This document shows, piece by piece, positions 26,086 to 34,661 of a stretch of DNA of 64,000 bases (its first letter is position 1; every line of letters starts with the position of its first letter). Both the position numbers and the translations under genes were made by a program. The notes under the pieces are model-generated. The model was not told where the DNA came from and searched no databases. It saw nothing but the letters and a program-made list of their open reading frames with translations. This stretch comes from Thermalbibacter longus (GTDB lineage Bacteria > Chloroflexota > Chloroflexia > Thermomicrobiales > Thermomicrobiaceae): NCBI RefSeq assembly GCF_023806485.1, contig NZ_JAMSLR010000001.1, positions 124,001 to 188,000 on the forward strand, read 5' to 3'.

Positions 26086-27180
26086 ATGCGTCGAGGTCTG
26101 CTTGTCAGCGTGTGCCTGGCTCTGCTCCTGGCTGCCTGCGGATCGGGCGAGGCCGTGACCGGCCCGGTATCGCAGCCGCCAACCGCAACTGCCGAGCGCC
26201 CGGCGGGGCTCTTCCTCACGCCTGCTCCGTCGATCCAGCCGGTCACCTTCCCCCGCGATGCTGGCCCGCACGACGTCCTCACCGAGTGGTGGTACTACAC
26301 TGGGCATCTCATGACTGAGAGTGGGCGACGCTTCGGCTTCGAGTTCGTGATCTTCCAGGGACAGCGCTTCGGCTATCCCACTGCCTACGCTGCGCACTTC
26401 GCCGTGAGCGACATCGACCGCCAGATCTTTCGCTGGGCCGAGCGAACCGCTGTCCTGCCCAGGCCGGAGGGGATGCCGCCGCTTACCCTCCAGGTGGCCG
26501 AGTGGCGGCTCGACGTTGGGCTGGGCGAAGACCGCATCCAGGCGACCATGCCTGGCTATGCGCTCGAGCTCACGGTGCGCGATCGCAAACCGCCGGTGCT
26601 GCACGATGAAGACGGCTACTTTACCTGGGCACCCGAGACGGGCTCGTACTACTACTCCCGTACCCGGCTGGAGGCAACAGGCACGCTGGTCGTCGAGGGG
26701 CAGCCGCTGGAGGTGACCGGCCAGGCCTGGATGGATCACCAGTGGGGCAATTTCCTGCTGAGTGGCCGGGGCGGCTGGAACTGGTTCTCGCTCCAGCTCG
26801 ACGACGGCCGCGATCTGATGCTCTGGAACACGCATAACGGCGGCGGGCAGGTCACGTTCGGCAGTGGCACGCTCGTGCAGGTGGACGGCACACCGGTCTA
26901 CCTGAGCAGCGACGATTTCACGGTCACGCCCACGGGCCAGTGGACGAGCCCGCACAGTGGTGCCACTTACCCCTCGGGCTGGGTCGTCGATCTCCCGGCC
27001 GAGGGCCTGAAGCTCAGGGTGACCCCGCTCCTGCTCGACCAGGAGCTCCAGTCGCTCCAGTCGACCGGCGTAATCTACTGGGAGGGGGCGGTGGAGGCGG
27101 TGGGCACAGCCGCGGGCCAGCGGATCACCGGTCTGGGCTATGTGGAGCTCACCGGCTATGCGCCAGATCCTGGCGATTAG
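26086..27180 (+). CDS. CrtC/AttH-like lipocalin-fold lipoprotein (predicted secreted hydrolase, COG5621-type)
   Basis: A 364-residue lipoprotein with lipobox LAAC (Cys18). The mature part has the hallmark EWWYYTGHL, RRFGFEFVIFQ, the SYYYSRTRLEATGTL region, and AWMDHQWGNF, as in hydroxyneurosporene synthase (CrtC) and AttH proteins, which form two lipocalin-like domains. CrtC hydrates carotenoids; the widespread exported relatives have unknown roles. Coupling to an MMPL transporter gene suggests work on a lipid at the outer face of the membrane (inference). Confidence 0.78.
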   Translation: MRRGLLVSVCLALLLAACGSGEAVTGPVSQPPTATAERPAGLFLTPAPSIQPVTFPRDAGPHDVLTEWWYYTGHLMTESGRRFGFEFVIFQGQRFGYPTAYAAHFAVSDIDRQIFRWAERTAVLPRPEGMPPLTLQVAEWRLDVGLGEDRIQATMPGYALELTVRDRKPPVLHDEDGYFTWAPETGSYYYSRTRLEATGTLVVEGQPLEVTGQAWMDHQWGNFLLSGRGGWNWFSLQLDDGRDLMLWNTHNGGGQVTFGSGTLVQVDGTPVYLSSDDFTVTPTGQWTSPHSGATYPSGWVVDLPAEGLKLRVTPLLLDQELQSLQSTGVIYWEGAVEAVGTAAGQRITGLGYVELTGYAPDPGD

Positions 27181-27510
27181 CCAGTCGTCAGGATCAACCT
27201 GTGCCTCCCCCGATTCCCTACCTCCCTCTTGACATCGACCGCGCGATTCACTAACCTTCTGTTTGACAACGGATTGCGACGATTCCCACGCTGGGTGTCC
27301 CGTCTCTGGTGACGGGAACGAAGGTTGCATACCCCTCCCCTCCTCACAGCCCTGGTCCCGTCGGCCATGCGCCGGCGGGGCCTCTTTCCGCCCGGCATAC
27401 AGCTCCGGCTTCGGTCGATACCGGTCGGAGGGACCTGCCTCGGCGCGCCAGACAGCCCTGTGCTAAAGTTCCGCGGTGCAGTGGCGAGCGGTGAGGGAGG
27501 GAAGCGCGCC
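27181..27510 (+). other. Intergenic region with promoter-like elements
   Basis: No gene seen in 330 bases. It holds a TTGACA (27229-27234) followed after 17 bases by TAACCT (27252-27257), a second TTGACA (27263-27268) without partner, and an extended -10 TGC-TAAAGT at 27461-27469 close to the ridA-like start. Confidence 0.4.
27461..27469 (+). promoter_or_regulatory. Extended -10 promoter (TGCTAAAGT) for the ridA-LLM pair
   Basis: TGC-TAAAGT lies 41 bases before the GTG start of the RidA-like gene, the same arrangement as at 11358 and 17343. Confidence 0.45.
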
Positions 27511-27918
27511 GTGGTGGAGCGGATGAAGGTCTCTTCGGGCACGGTCTGGGAGGAGCGCGTCGGCTACTCGCGCGCGGTGCGCGCCGGCGACCTAGTGTTC
27601 GTCTCAGGCACGACCGCCACCGACGACCAGGGCAATGTCGTCGGCCGGGGCGATCCGGAGGCGCAGGCCCGCTTCATTATCGAGAAGATCAAGCGAGCGC
27701 TCGAAGCCGCCGGAGCCTCGCTGTCCGATGTCGTGCGCACGCGCGTCTACGTCACCAATGCCGACGACTGGGAGGCAGTGGGCCGTGCCCACGCCGCGTA
27801 CTTCGGCGAGACCCGGCCGGCCAACACCCTAGTCGAAGTCAGCAGGCTGGTGGGGCCAGATTACCTGGTCGAGATCGAAGCCGATGCGGTCATCGGTAGC
27901 GGTGGAGCGCGTGCGTGA
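27511..27918 (+). CDS. RidA-family (YjgF/YER057c) protein
   Basis: A protein of about 135 residues with the RidA fold: SRAVRAGDLVFVSGTTATDDQGNVVGRGDPEAQARFIIEKIKRALEAAGASLSDVVRTRVYVT and a C-terminal LVGPDYLVEIEADAVIG. The Arg in VVRTRVYVT is the residue that binds the carboxylate of imine intermediates in active RidA proteins. It could deaminate reactive enamines or act in a specific catabolic route. GTG chosen because an AGGGAGG site lies ten bases upstream; an ATG four codons later is possible. Overlaps the next gene by four bases (GTGA). Confidence 0.8.
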   Translation: MVERMKVSSGTVWEERVGYSRAVRAGDLVFVSGTTATDDQGNVVGRGDPEAQARFIIEKIKRALEAAGASLSDVVRTRVYVTNADDWEAVGRAHAAYFGETRPANTLVEVSRLVGPDYLVEIEADAVIGSGGARA

Positions 27919-28892
27919 GGTTCAGCGTCCGGCTGAACAACGACCTGCCGCTCCGCGAGTACGCGCGGCTGGCGCGTGCCGCAGAGGCTGCCGGCTTCGA
28001 CCAGATCTGGGTCAGCCACGACCTCTTCCTGCGCAGCGCGCCGGTACTGCTGGCAACGATGCTCCAAGCTACGGAGCGGATCGCTGTCGGCAGCGGCGTG
28101 CTCAACCCCTACACGCTGCACCCGGCCGAGATCGCCATGCTGGCGGCGACGCTGGACGAGCTGAGCGGCGGCCGCTTCTTGCTCGGCCTGGCCGCGGGTG
28201 CCGCCAACTTCCTGGAGTGGATCGGCGTCCGCCAGGAGCGACCGCTTGGGACGACCCGGCAAGCCATCCGCGCGATCCGGGCTGTGCTTGCCGGAGAGCC
28301 CGTCCCCGGGTGGGGACCGGAGGCGTACCTGCGCTTCCCGGCCTGCCTGGTGCCGATCTACCTGGGTGCCATGAGCCCGGGCATGCTGCGGCTCGCTGGC
28401 GAGCTGGCCGACGGCGTCCTGCCGCTGCTCTTTCCGCCCGAGCACTTCGCAACTGTCGCCCCGCTGATCGCCGAGGGGGCGGCGCGGGCCGGCCGCTCGC
28501 TCGACGAGATCGACCTGGCTGCCTGCGTCTGGTGCTCGATCGCGGACGACCGCGATGAGGCCGAAGCCGTGCTGCGCGATAAGATCGCCTACTACGGCAG
28601 CGCCTTCAGCCCGTTGATCCTCGAGCGCTTCGGGCTGACACGAGCAGACTTCGAGGCAATCGATCGGGCGTTGCAAGTCGAGCGCGATCCGGCCAGAGCG
28701 AGACGCCTGGTCACTGAGTCGATGCTCCAGATCGGCCTAGTCGGCACGCCCGAAGCGATTCTTCCGCGCCTGGAGCGCCTGGTCGAGATGGGCGCCCGGC
28801 ACCTCAGCTTCGGCCCGCCGCTCGGGCCCGATCCGGTCGCTGCCATCGAGCTGCTCGGCCGCGCGGTGCTGCCGCACTTCGGGCGCCGCTAG
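27915..28892 (+). CDS. LLM-class (luciferase-like) flavin/F420-dependent oxidoreductase
   Basis: A 325-residue TIM-barrel protein of the bacterial luciferase/methylene-tetrahydromethanopterin reductase superfamily. Seen: LARAAEAAGFDQIWVSHDLFLR, ERIAVGSGVLNPYTLHPAEIAMLAATLDELSGGRFLLGLAAG (cofactor region), and PIYLGAMSPGMLRLAGELADGVLPLLFPPE. The pattern around GSGVLNPYTLHP resembles F420-dependent members. Substrate unknown. Translationally coupled to the RidA-like gene (GTGA overlap), so the pair likely acts on one compound. Its stop overlaps the stop of the convergent gamma-glutamyltransferase gene. Confidence 0.8.
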   Translation: MRFSVRLNNDLPLREYARLARAAEAAGFDQIWVSHDLFLRSAPVLLATMLQATERIAVGSGVLNPYTLHPAEIAMLAATLDELSGGRFLLGLAAGAANFLEWIGVRQERPLGTTRQAIRAIRAVLAGEPVPGWGPEAYLRFPACLVPIYLGAMSPGMLRLAGELADGVLPLLFPPEHFATVAPLIAEGAARAGRSLDEIDLAACVWCSIADDRDEAEAVLRDKIAYYGSAFSPLILERFGLTRADFEAIDRALQVERDPARARRLVTESMLQIGLVGTPEAILPRLERLVEMGARHLSFGPPLGPDPVAAIELLGRAVLPHFGRR

Positions 28893-30586
28893 ATCCCGAT
28901 GGCCATCGCTGGGTAGTACGGGTTCGCGCCCCCGCGCAGCGTGCCGTCCGCTTCGACCAGGATGCCGACTGGGCTGGCGAAGGGCACGTTGCCGACGTCT
29001 TCGACGACCACCTGCAGACGGTGGCCGCGTGCGCGCAGCCCCTGGATGACCTCGGGATCGATCCGGCTGCTCACCTGAGCTGGCTGGACGCTACAGTCGA
29101 TCCGCGGCGCGGTGATGGCCGCCTGGATCCCCATGCCGTGGTCGACCACGTTGGAGATGATCTGGGCCAGCGCGTTGATGATCTTCCGCCCGCCCATCGC
29201 GCCCAACGAGAGGTACACGCGCTCTCCCTCGAAGACGAGCGCGGGCGACATGTTGGCCAGCGGCCGCTTGCCCGGCTCGATCGAGTTGGCGCGGCCCGGC
29301 TCGGGGTCGAACCACATCATCCCGTTGTTCATCAGGATGCCGGTGCCGGGCGCTACCACCCGCGAGCCCCAGGCCGAGAGCAGCGTCTGGGTCAGCGAGA
29401 CGGCGTTGCCCCAGCGGTCGACGACCGAGAGGTGCGTGGTGGAACCAGCGCCGTAGTTCGGCATCGAGCGGGCGTACCGCTGGCGGACACCCAGCCGCTC
29501 CGGGTCACCCGGCTCCACGGTCGGGCGTGCCCGCCCGCCGATCCGCGCGGCCTGCTCGCGGGCATAGGCCGGATCGATCAGCGCGCTGACCGGTACCTCG
29601 GCGAAGGCGGGATCGGCCAGATAGGCGAAGCGATCGACGAATGCCTGGCGGAATACCTCGATCAAGCGGTGCAACGTCTCGACGGTGTTGTGGCCGCTCG
29701 CCCGCAGGTCGAAATGCTCCATCAGGTGGAGGCACTCCAGCAGCGTGGGGCCGCCGGAGGGCGCTGGGGCAGCCGCAACCCGGTGGCCGCGGTAGCGTCC
29801 CCAGAGTGGCTCCGAGACGCGCACCTCGTAGGAGCGCAGATCGTCTTCGGTCAGGATCGCGCCCAGCTCGCGCAGTCTCTCGACCAGCGCCCGGCCGAGC
29901 TCGCCGCGGTAGAAGACATCCGGGCCGTGCTCGGCGATCGCCTCCAGCGAGCGCGCAAGGTCGGCCTGGACGAGCGTCGTCTGCTCCTGGCCGGTGAGGA
30001 CGGGCCAGGGCAGGCCATCGCGGGTGAAGATCGCCCGGCTCGAGGGGTAGCGGTTGAGCAGTTCGAGATCCTGAGCGATCTCGAGGCTCGTGTGCCAGCT
30101 TACCGGGAACCCGTCGCGCGCGTAGCGGATCGCAGGCTGGATCAGCTCACGCAGCGGCATCGTACCGTAGCGCTCGGCGGCCAGCGCGAGCCCGGCCACC
30201 GTGCCCGGCACCGCGATCGAGAGCGGGCCGTGGATGTTGGCGTCGTCACGGACGGCCCGCCAGCCGAACATGCTCGGGCTGGTCGCGTCGAGCAGCTCGT
30301 ACATGTCCGGTCGAGCGGCTCGAGGTGCCGCCATCGCGAAGTCGATGGCGACCGTCTGGCGGCGATCGGAGAGATAAATCAGCATCAGGCCACCGCCGCC
30401 GATCCCGTTCATGAACGGCTCGACGACACCCACCGTGAACGCGGTCACGACCGCGGCGTCGACGGCGTTGCCGCCCGCCTCCAGTACCTGCGCGCCGGCC
30501 TCGGCGGCGAGCTCGTGCTTGGCGGCTACCATTCCGCGCTCGCCGATGGCCTCCGTCCGGTCGAGCACCCATTCAGTCCGCCGCAT
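28889..30586 (-). CDS. Gamma-glutamyltransferase family protein (second copy)
   Basis: A 565-residue GGT-family Ntn-hydrolase without a signal peptide. It has GMVAAKHELAAEAGAQVLEAGGNAVDAAV, the processing site STTHLSVVD with the nucleophile Thr at 383, and NNGMMWFDPEPGRANSIEPGKRPLANMSPALVF. It differs clearly from the copy at 17390-18991, so it is not a recent duplicate. Context with RidA, LLM oxidoreductase and an amidohydrolase suggests amide or gamma-glutamylated intermediates in a catabolic route (inference). ATG start after GGAGGAAGG. Confidence 0.86.
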   Translation of the reverse strand: MRRTEWVLDRTEAIGERGMVAAKHELAAEAGAQVLEAGGNAVDAAVVTAFTVGVVEPFMNGIGGGGLMLIYLSDRRQTVAIDFAMAAPRAARPDMYELLDATSPSMFGWRAVRDDANIHGPLSIAVPGTVAGLALAAERYGTMPLRELIQPAIRYARDGFPVSWHTSLEIAQDLELLNRYPSSRAIFTRDGLPWPVLTGQEQTTLVQADLARSLEAIAEHGPDVFYRGELGRALVERLRELGAILTEDDLRSYEVRVSEPLWGRYRGHRVAAAPAPSGGPTLLECLHLMEHFDLRASGHNTVETLHRLIEVFRQAFVDRFAYLADPAFAEVPVSALIDPAYAREQAARIGGRARPTVEPGDPERLGVRQRYARSMPNYGAGSTTHLSVVDRWGNAVSLTQTLLSAWGSRVVAPGTGILMNNGMMWFDPEPGRANSIEPGKRPLANMSPALVFEGERVYLSLGAMGGRKIINALAQIISNVVDHGMGIQAAITAPRIDCSVQPAQVSSRIDPEVIQGLRARGHRLQVVVEDVGNVPFASPVGILVEADGTLRGGANPYYPAMAIGI

Positions 30587-30610
30587 GGCGTCCTTCCTCC
30601 CCTGCTCCGT

Positions 30611-31603
30611 TCAGGCCGCCGCGGTCTCGATCTTGAGCAGCCGCCGCGCGTTGCCGCTGAGGATCTTCTCCTTGACGGTTCGCTCGACCGGGAGCTCTTT
30701 GATGACCCGGACCGCCTTGAACAGGTCTCCGACCTGGTGGGGGTGATCGCTGCCCAGCAGCAGCCGGTCTTCACCGGCGAAGGCCAGGCCCAGTTTCAGG
30801 CAGTCGGGGTCGAAGAGCACGGTGTCGAGGTACATCTCGCGGAAATACTCTATCGGCGTACGCTGGAGCTTCCCCTTTAGTTCGGGATAGACCGCGTAGC
30901 CCCGCTGCACCCGCTCGGCCAGGTACGGCAGCACGCCGCCGAGGTGGGTCTGGATCAGCCTCAGGCCGGGGAAGCGGTCGAGCACGCCGCCGAGCACCAT
31001 CCGAACCGCCACCATGGTCGTGTCGTAGGCGAAGCCGAGCAGCGCGACCAGCCGGTACTCGCTCAGGTACTCGGCGAAGGCCGGGGCCGTCGGATGGACG
31101 ACGATCGGCGCGCCCAGCGCCTCGGCTGCCTCGTAGATGGGCCAGAACCTGGGGCGATCGACCGGCTCGCCGTTGACGTTGGAGAAGATCATCGCGCCGG
31201 CTAGCCCGAGCTGGCGTACAGCGCGCTCTAGTTCCTTCGCCGCCTCGTCGGGCGCCTGCAGCGGGAGCGTCGCGAAAAACCGGAATCGCTCGGGGTACTG
31301 GCGCTGCAACTCGGCGTACTCGTCGTTGACCAGCTTTGCCAGGGTAACACCGCGCTCGGGTCGCTCGACGTGCACCCCCGGCGTGGTGAGCGACATCACC
31401 GAGAGGTCGATCCCGGCAGCGTCCATATCGGCCAACCGCGCCTCGACCGAGTGGTGCGCCGGCGCTAGCACGTTGTAGTCGCCGGCGTAGTGGAGCACGA
31501 GTTGCCCCGCGTCGTCGACAGTGACCGAAGCGTGGTCGCTGTGGCGCCGGATCTCCGCCAGGTACCCCGAGGGGTAAAAGTGCGTGTGCACGTCGATGCG
31601 CAC
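30611..31603 (-). CDS. Amidohydrolase-family 2 metal-dependent hydrolase/decarboxylase (ACMSD-like)
   Basis: A 330-residue TIM-barrel protein with the N-terminal HxH (RIDVHTHFYP, His6 and His8), an IVVHPTAP metal His, LIQTHLGGVLPYLAER and the C-terminal GSDHPH with the metal Asp. This is the ACMSD/gamma-resorcylate decarboxylase group, which removes a carboxylate from aromatic or semialdehyde substrates. Real substrate unknown. GTG start eight bases after a GGAGGA site. It lies 24 bases upstream of the second GGT gene on the same strand and probably shares its mRNA. Confidence 0.82.
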   Translation of the reverse strand: MRIDVHTHFYPSGYLAEIRRHSDHASVTVDDAGQLVLHYAGDYNVLAPAHHSVEARLADMDAAGIDLSVMSLTTPGVHVERPERGVTLAKLVNDEYAELQRQYPERFRFFATLPLQAPDEAAKELERAVRQLGLAGAMIFSNVNGEPVDRPRFWPIYEAAEALGAPIVVHPTAPAFAEYLSEYRLVALLGFAYDTTMVAVRMVLGGVLDRFPGLRLIQTHLGGVLPYLAERVQRGYAVYPELKGKLQRTPIEYFREMYLDTVLFDPDCLKLGLAFAGEDRLLLGSDHPHQVGDLFKAVRVIKELPVERTVKEKILSGNARRLLKIETAAA

Positions 31604-31650
31604 GGCCGTATTCCTCCTCCCTGTCCTCCCACTGGCCTGATACCCGGCGT

Positions 31651-31659
31651 AGCCTAGCA
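31651..31659 (-). promoter_or_regulatory. Extended -10 promoter (TGCTAGGCT) for the amidohydrolase-GGT operon
   Basis: On the minus strand TGC-TAGGCT sits about 48 bases before the GTG start. Same form as the extended -10 boxes at 11358, 17343 and 27461. Confidence 0.45.
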
Positions 31660-31708
31660 TGAAGGGGCAACACGGGGAAGCGGCTAGTGGCTGGACGGCG
31701 CGATCTAG

Positions 31709-32314
31709 TCAGCGGTCGGCTTCGAGCAGCCGAATGCCGAGGAGCGATGCCCCGGCTCGGGCCCGATCGAGCGGACCGGTCGCGAGCATCCCGAGTGACC
31801 CGTCCGGGAGCCGGTAGATCTCCCCGATTCTCGCGAACCCGGCCTTGAGAATGCCTCGGGCGGAAGCGAGGTTCGGCGCGTCATGCCCGATCCAGAACCG
31901 GCTGGCTTCTCCCTCATGCTTCAAGATGGCCTGCAAGAGTCGTGGGTAGATGCCTCGACCGCGCCAATCGGGCAGCGTGACGAAGTCCCAGAGGTAACGG
32001 TTCCCTCGCGGTATCGAGAAAGAGATGTCCAGCGCGCCGATGGATGCATTCCTGGTGGCCACCCAGCCGTAGGCGACCGCCACGCCGTCCAGTCGTGCCA
32101 GGTAGGGCCGGTGCCCCGAGTCGACTCGGGACTGTATCTCGTGTGCCGGGAGATCGCTGAGCTCGGCGAGCAGGTCCAGGTCACGAGCGAGCTCGATCGC
32201 GAGGCCGGGCAGGGCCGTGAGCGTGGGGAGCGGGTCGCCTCGCCACCAGGTGTAGAGCGGCCCGGCCGGTTCTCCGGGCAGCGTACCCTCTGTCCGGAGG
32301 AGCGATTCGCTCAT
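31709..32314 (-). CDS. GNAT-family N-acetyltransferase
   Basis: A 201-residue protein with a GNAT core: WDFVTLPDWRGRGIYPRLLQAILKH carries the acetyl-CoA loop (RGRGIY), followed by APNLASARGILKAGFARIGEIYRL. Substrate unknown. Its ATG overlaps the stop of the upstream acyltransferase gene by four bases, making it the last gene of the rluB-cmk-plsC string. Confidence 0.75.
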   Translation of the reverse strand: MSESLLRTEGTLPGEPAGPLYTWWRGDPLPTLTALPGLAIELARDLDLLAELSDLPAHEIQSRVDSGHRPYLARLDGVAVAYGWVATRNASIGALDISFSIPRGNRYLWDFVTLPDWRGRGIYPRLLQAILKHEGEASRFWIGHDAPNLASARGILKAGFARIGEIYRLPDGSLGMLATGPLDRARAGASLLGIRLLEADR

Positions 32315-33093
32315 CGGGTGTCCAGCGCGCTGCCGGCGGGGGTTGGCTGGAGCGCATCACGGGGGCGCTCCGGCTCCTGGAGTGCTAGGTGGTCTCGGTA
32401 GATGCCCCGGTATTGCGGTGGCAGCAGCCGGGCGATCGCTAGCATGATCTCTTCCGCCACCTCGTCCAGCTCCCGGCGCCGGCCGGATTCATCGCGCGTC
32501 GCGATCTGGAACGGCTCGCCGATACGGACGGTCACTCGCGGCCAGCCCCGGCCGCGTACCCGGCCCTTGTAGCCGTTGAACGGTAGCACCTCAGTTCCGA
32601 AGATCGCGGTCGGGACGATCGGCACGCCCGCGCGCAGCGCCAGCAGCGCCACTCCGGGGTGCGGCGCCGTGAGGCCACCCGTGACGCTCCGTGTCCCTTC
32701 CGGGAAGATGCCGACCAGCATCCCCTCGGAGAGCAGTTTCTCGGCATGGCGCAGGGCTGATCGGTCGGGCTTGCCGCGATCCACCGGGAAAGCGCCCGAC
32801 TGGCGGACGAACCAGCGGATCACCGGGATGCTGAACAGCTCCTTCTTCGCCATGAAGAGCACTGGTCGGGTATAGGCGGCGATGATCAACACCGGGTCAG
32901 CATTGTGCAGGTGGTTGGCGACCACCAGTGCTGGCCCGACAGGCGGTACGTGCTCGAGCCCTTCGATCCGAAAGCGGATCAGCAGCCGAAGGGTCGGCAC
33001 GACGAAGACGCGCGCGGTCTTGAAGATCAGCGTCTTCAAGCGCCGACGCGGTGAGAGTCGCCATGCCTCTGGAATGTCAGCCGTGCTGCGCAC
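32311..33093 (-). CDS. plsC: 1-acyl-sn-glycerol-3-phosphate acyltransferase (PlsC family)
   Basis: A 260-residue membrane-associated acyltransferase. The catalytic NHxxxxD block is NHLHNADP (His61, Asp66), FPVDRGKPDRSALR is motif II, and VGIFPEGTRS is motif III. It makes phosphatidic acid in phospholipid synthesis. In many bacteria plsC follows cmk, as here. GTG start; the start lies inside the last codons of cmk (17-base overlap). Confidence 0.87.
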   Translation of the reverse strand: MRSTADIPEAWRLSPRRRLKTLIFKTARVFVVPTLRLLIRFRIEGLEHVPPVGPALVVANHLHNADPVLIIAAYTRPVLFMAKKELFSIPVIRWFVRQSGAFPVDRGKPDRSALRHAEKLLSEGMLVGIFPEGTRSVTGGLTAPHPGVALLALRAGVPIVPTAIFGTEVLPFNGYKGRVRGRGWPRVTVRIGEPFQIATRDESGRRRELDEVAEEIMLAIARLLPPQYRGIYRDHLALQEPERPRDALQPTPAGSALDTR

Positions 33094-33796
33094 AAGCGCA
33101 CCGTTCCTCGATCACCTTGATCACCAGCCTGACGACGTCTTCGATGCTTCGCCCGTCAGTGTCGATCACCACCGCGTCCTCGGCCGGTCGCATGGGAGCC
33201 ACTGCCCGCTCAGCATCGCGCCGATCCCGCTCAGCGAGCTCGGCCTTGACGTCCTCCAACGAGACGACGACGCCGCGCGCGGCCAGGTCTCGCTGCCGCC
33301 GGCGCGCGCGCTCCTCGAGGCTCGCGTCGAGCCACACCTTCACCGGCGCGTCAGGCATGACAACCGTGCCGATATCGCGTCCCGCCATCACCACTCGGCC
33401 TGATCGCCCGATCTCGCGCTGGAGCCCGAGCAGCGCCGAGCGCACCTCCCGGTGGGCGGCTACCTGCGAGGCCGCCCGGTCGATCTCCGGCGTCCGGATG
33501 GCCCAGGTGACGTCGCGACCATCCAGCCAGACATCGTAGAGCCGGCCGTCCTGCTTCGACGGCGGCGCCACCCGGATGCGCAGCTCCCGCGCCAGCTTTC
33601 CCAGCGCATCCTCGTCGTCGAGCGCGACGCCGTTCTCCAGCGCGACCAGCGCCAAGGCGCGGTACACAATTCCGGTGTCGAAGTAGAGCCCGCCGATCCG
33701 GCGGGCCACCTCAGCCGCGACGGTGCTCTTGCCGGCCCCGCCCGGCCCGTCGATCGCGACGACGATCTGGGAGTCGCGACAGTGATCGAGCTCCAC
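33077..33796 (-). CDS. cmk: Cytidylate kinase
   Basis: A 239-residue CMP/dCMP kinase: P-loop IDGPGGAGKSTVA near residue 20, YFDTGIVYRALAL, and VVMAGRDIGTVVMPDA, all typical. Beginning at GTG after a GGAGCAGGA stretch. Unusually, the first 86 bases lie inside the end of the preceding pseudouridine synthase gene in another frame. Downstream plsC overlaps it in turn. Confidence 0.92.
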   Translation of the reverse strand: MELDHCRDSQIVVAIDGPGGAGKSTVAAEVARRIGGLYFDTGIVYRALALVALENGVALDDEDALGKLARELRIRVAPPSKQDGRLYDVWLDGRDVTWAIRTPEIDRAASQVAAHREVRSALLGLQREIGRSGRVVMAGRDIGTVVMPDAPVKVWLDASLEERARRRQRDLAARGVVVSLEDVKAELAERDRRDAERAVAPMRPAEDAVVIDTDGRSIEDVVRLVIKVIEERCACAQHG

Positions 33797-34628
33797 GTCC
33801 TGCTCCGTCGAAGTTGCGGCGGGGCCTTCCGCTCGGTGGCCGGCCGCCGCCTCGGCTTACTGGCCGGTCTCGCCCCTCGCGGCCCGGCCTCGGGGATCCT
33901 GCTGCTGGCGGCGTCAAACCCACGGCGCGGAAAAGGTCCTCCAGTTCGCGCCTCGTCAGGTCGCGCCAGGCTCCCGGCTTCAGTCCGTCCAGCCGAAGCG
34001 GCCCGACCCGCGTGCGCACCAGCCGGAGCACAGGATACCCCACCCGCTCGAACATCCGACGCACGATGCGGTTTCGACCTTCGTGGATCACCACCCGGAA
34101 GACGGTGCCGGCCTCCTCGGTGCGGATCGGCTCGATCGAACGCACCGCGACCGGACGCCCGCCGACGGTCACGCCCCGCCGGAGTTGCTCGATCACGCTC
34201 GGCGGTGGGAAGCCGTCGACGAGCACCTCGTACTCCTTCTCGAGCTCGTAGCGCGGGTGGGTGATGCGGTAGATCAGGTCTCCGTCGTTGCTGAGCAAGA
34301 GGAGGCCGGAGCTGTCGCGATCGAGCCGGCCAGCCGGGACGACTCGCTCCGGTACCTCGACCAGGTCGAGCACCGTCCGCCGGCCTCGCTCGTCGCTAGC
34401 GGTCGTGATGTAGCCGACCGGTTTGTGGAGGATGAGGTAGCGCCGCCGCTCCGGTCGCAGAGGCCGGCCGTCGACCCTGATGTCCTGTCGCTCCGGATCG
34501 ACGCGCACGCCCATCTCGCGGACCACTGTCCCGTCCACCGAGACCCGGCCCGCTCGAATCAGCTCTTCCGCTTTGCGGCGCGATGCCACGCCGTGCTCGG
34601 CGAGGACGCGCTGCAGCCGGCGCTCCAT
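33711..34628 (-). CDS. rluB: RsuA/RluB-family rRNA pseudouridine synthase
   Basis: A 305-residue protein with an N-terminal S4 RNA-binding domain (MERRLQRVLAEHGVASRRKAEELIRAGRV), then the catalytic AGRLDRDSSGLLLL with Asp103, and EGRNRIVRRMFERVGYPVLRLVR. It should modify 23S rRNA (RluB-like) or 16S rRNA (RsuA-like). The last 65 or so residues are Arg/Gly/Pro-rich and disordered-looking, and their end overlaps cmk by 86 bases. The ATG chosen has GGAG eight bases upstream; another ATG lies six codons earlier. Confidence 0.88.
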   Translation of the reverse strand: MERRLQRVLAEHGVASRRKAEELIRAGRVSVDGTVVREMGVRVDPERQDIRVDGRPLRPERRRYLILHKPVGYITTASDERGRRTVLDLVEVPERVVPAGRLDRDSSGLLLLSNDGDLIYRITHPRYELEKEYEVLVDGFPPPSVIEQLRRGVTVGGRPVAVRSIEPIRTEEAGTVFRVVIHEGRNRIVRRMFERVGYPVLRLVRTRVGPLRLDGLKPGAWRDLTRRELEDLFRAVGLTPPAAGSPRPGREGRDRPVSRGGGRPPSGRPRRNFDGAGRGARSLSRLPDRRRDRRAGRGRQEHRRG

Positions 34629-34661
34629 CGCGTGCGCTCCTACCATCAGGACCTGCAGCCC

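Noticed and set aside
27263-27290. Second TTGACA promoter in the gap before ridA
   Set aside because: No -10-like hexamer lies 16-18 bases downstream.
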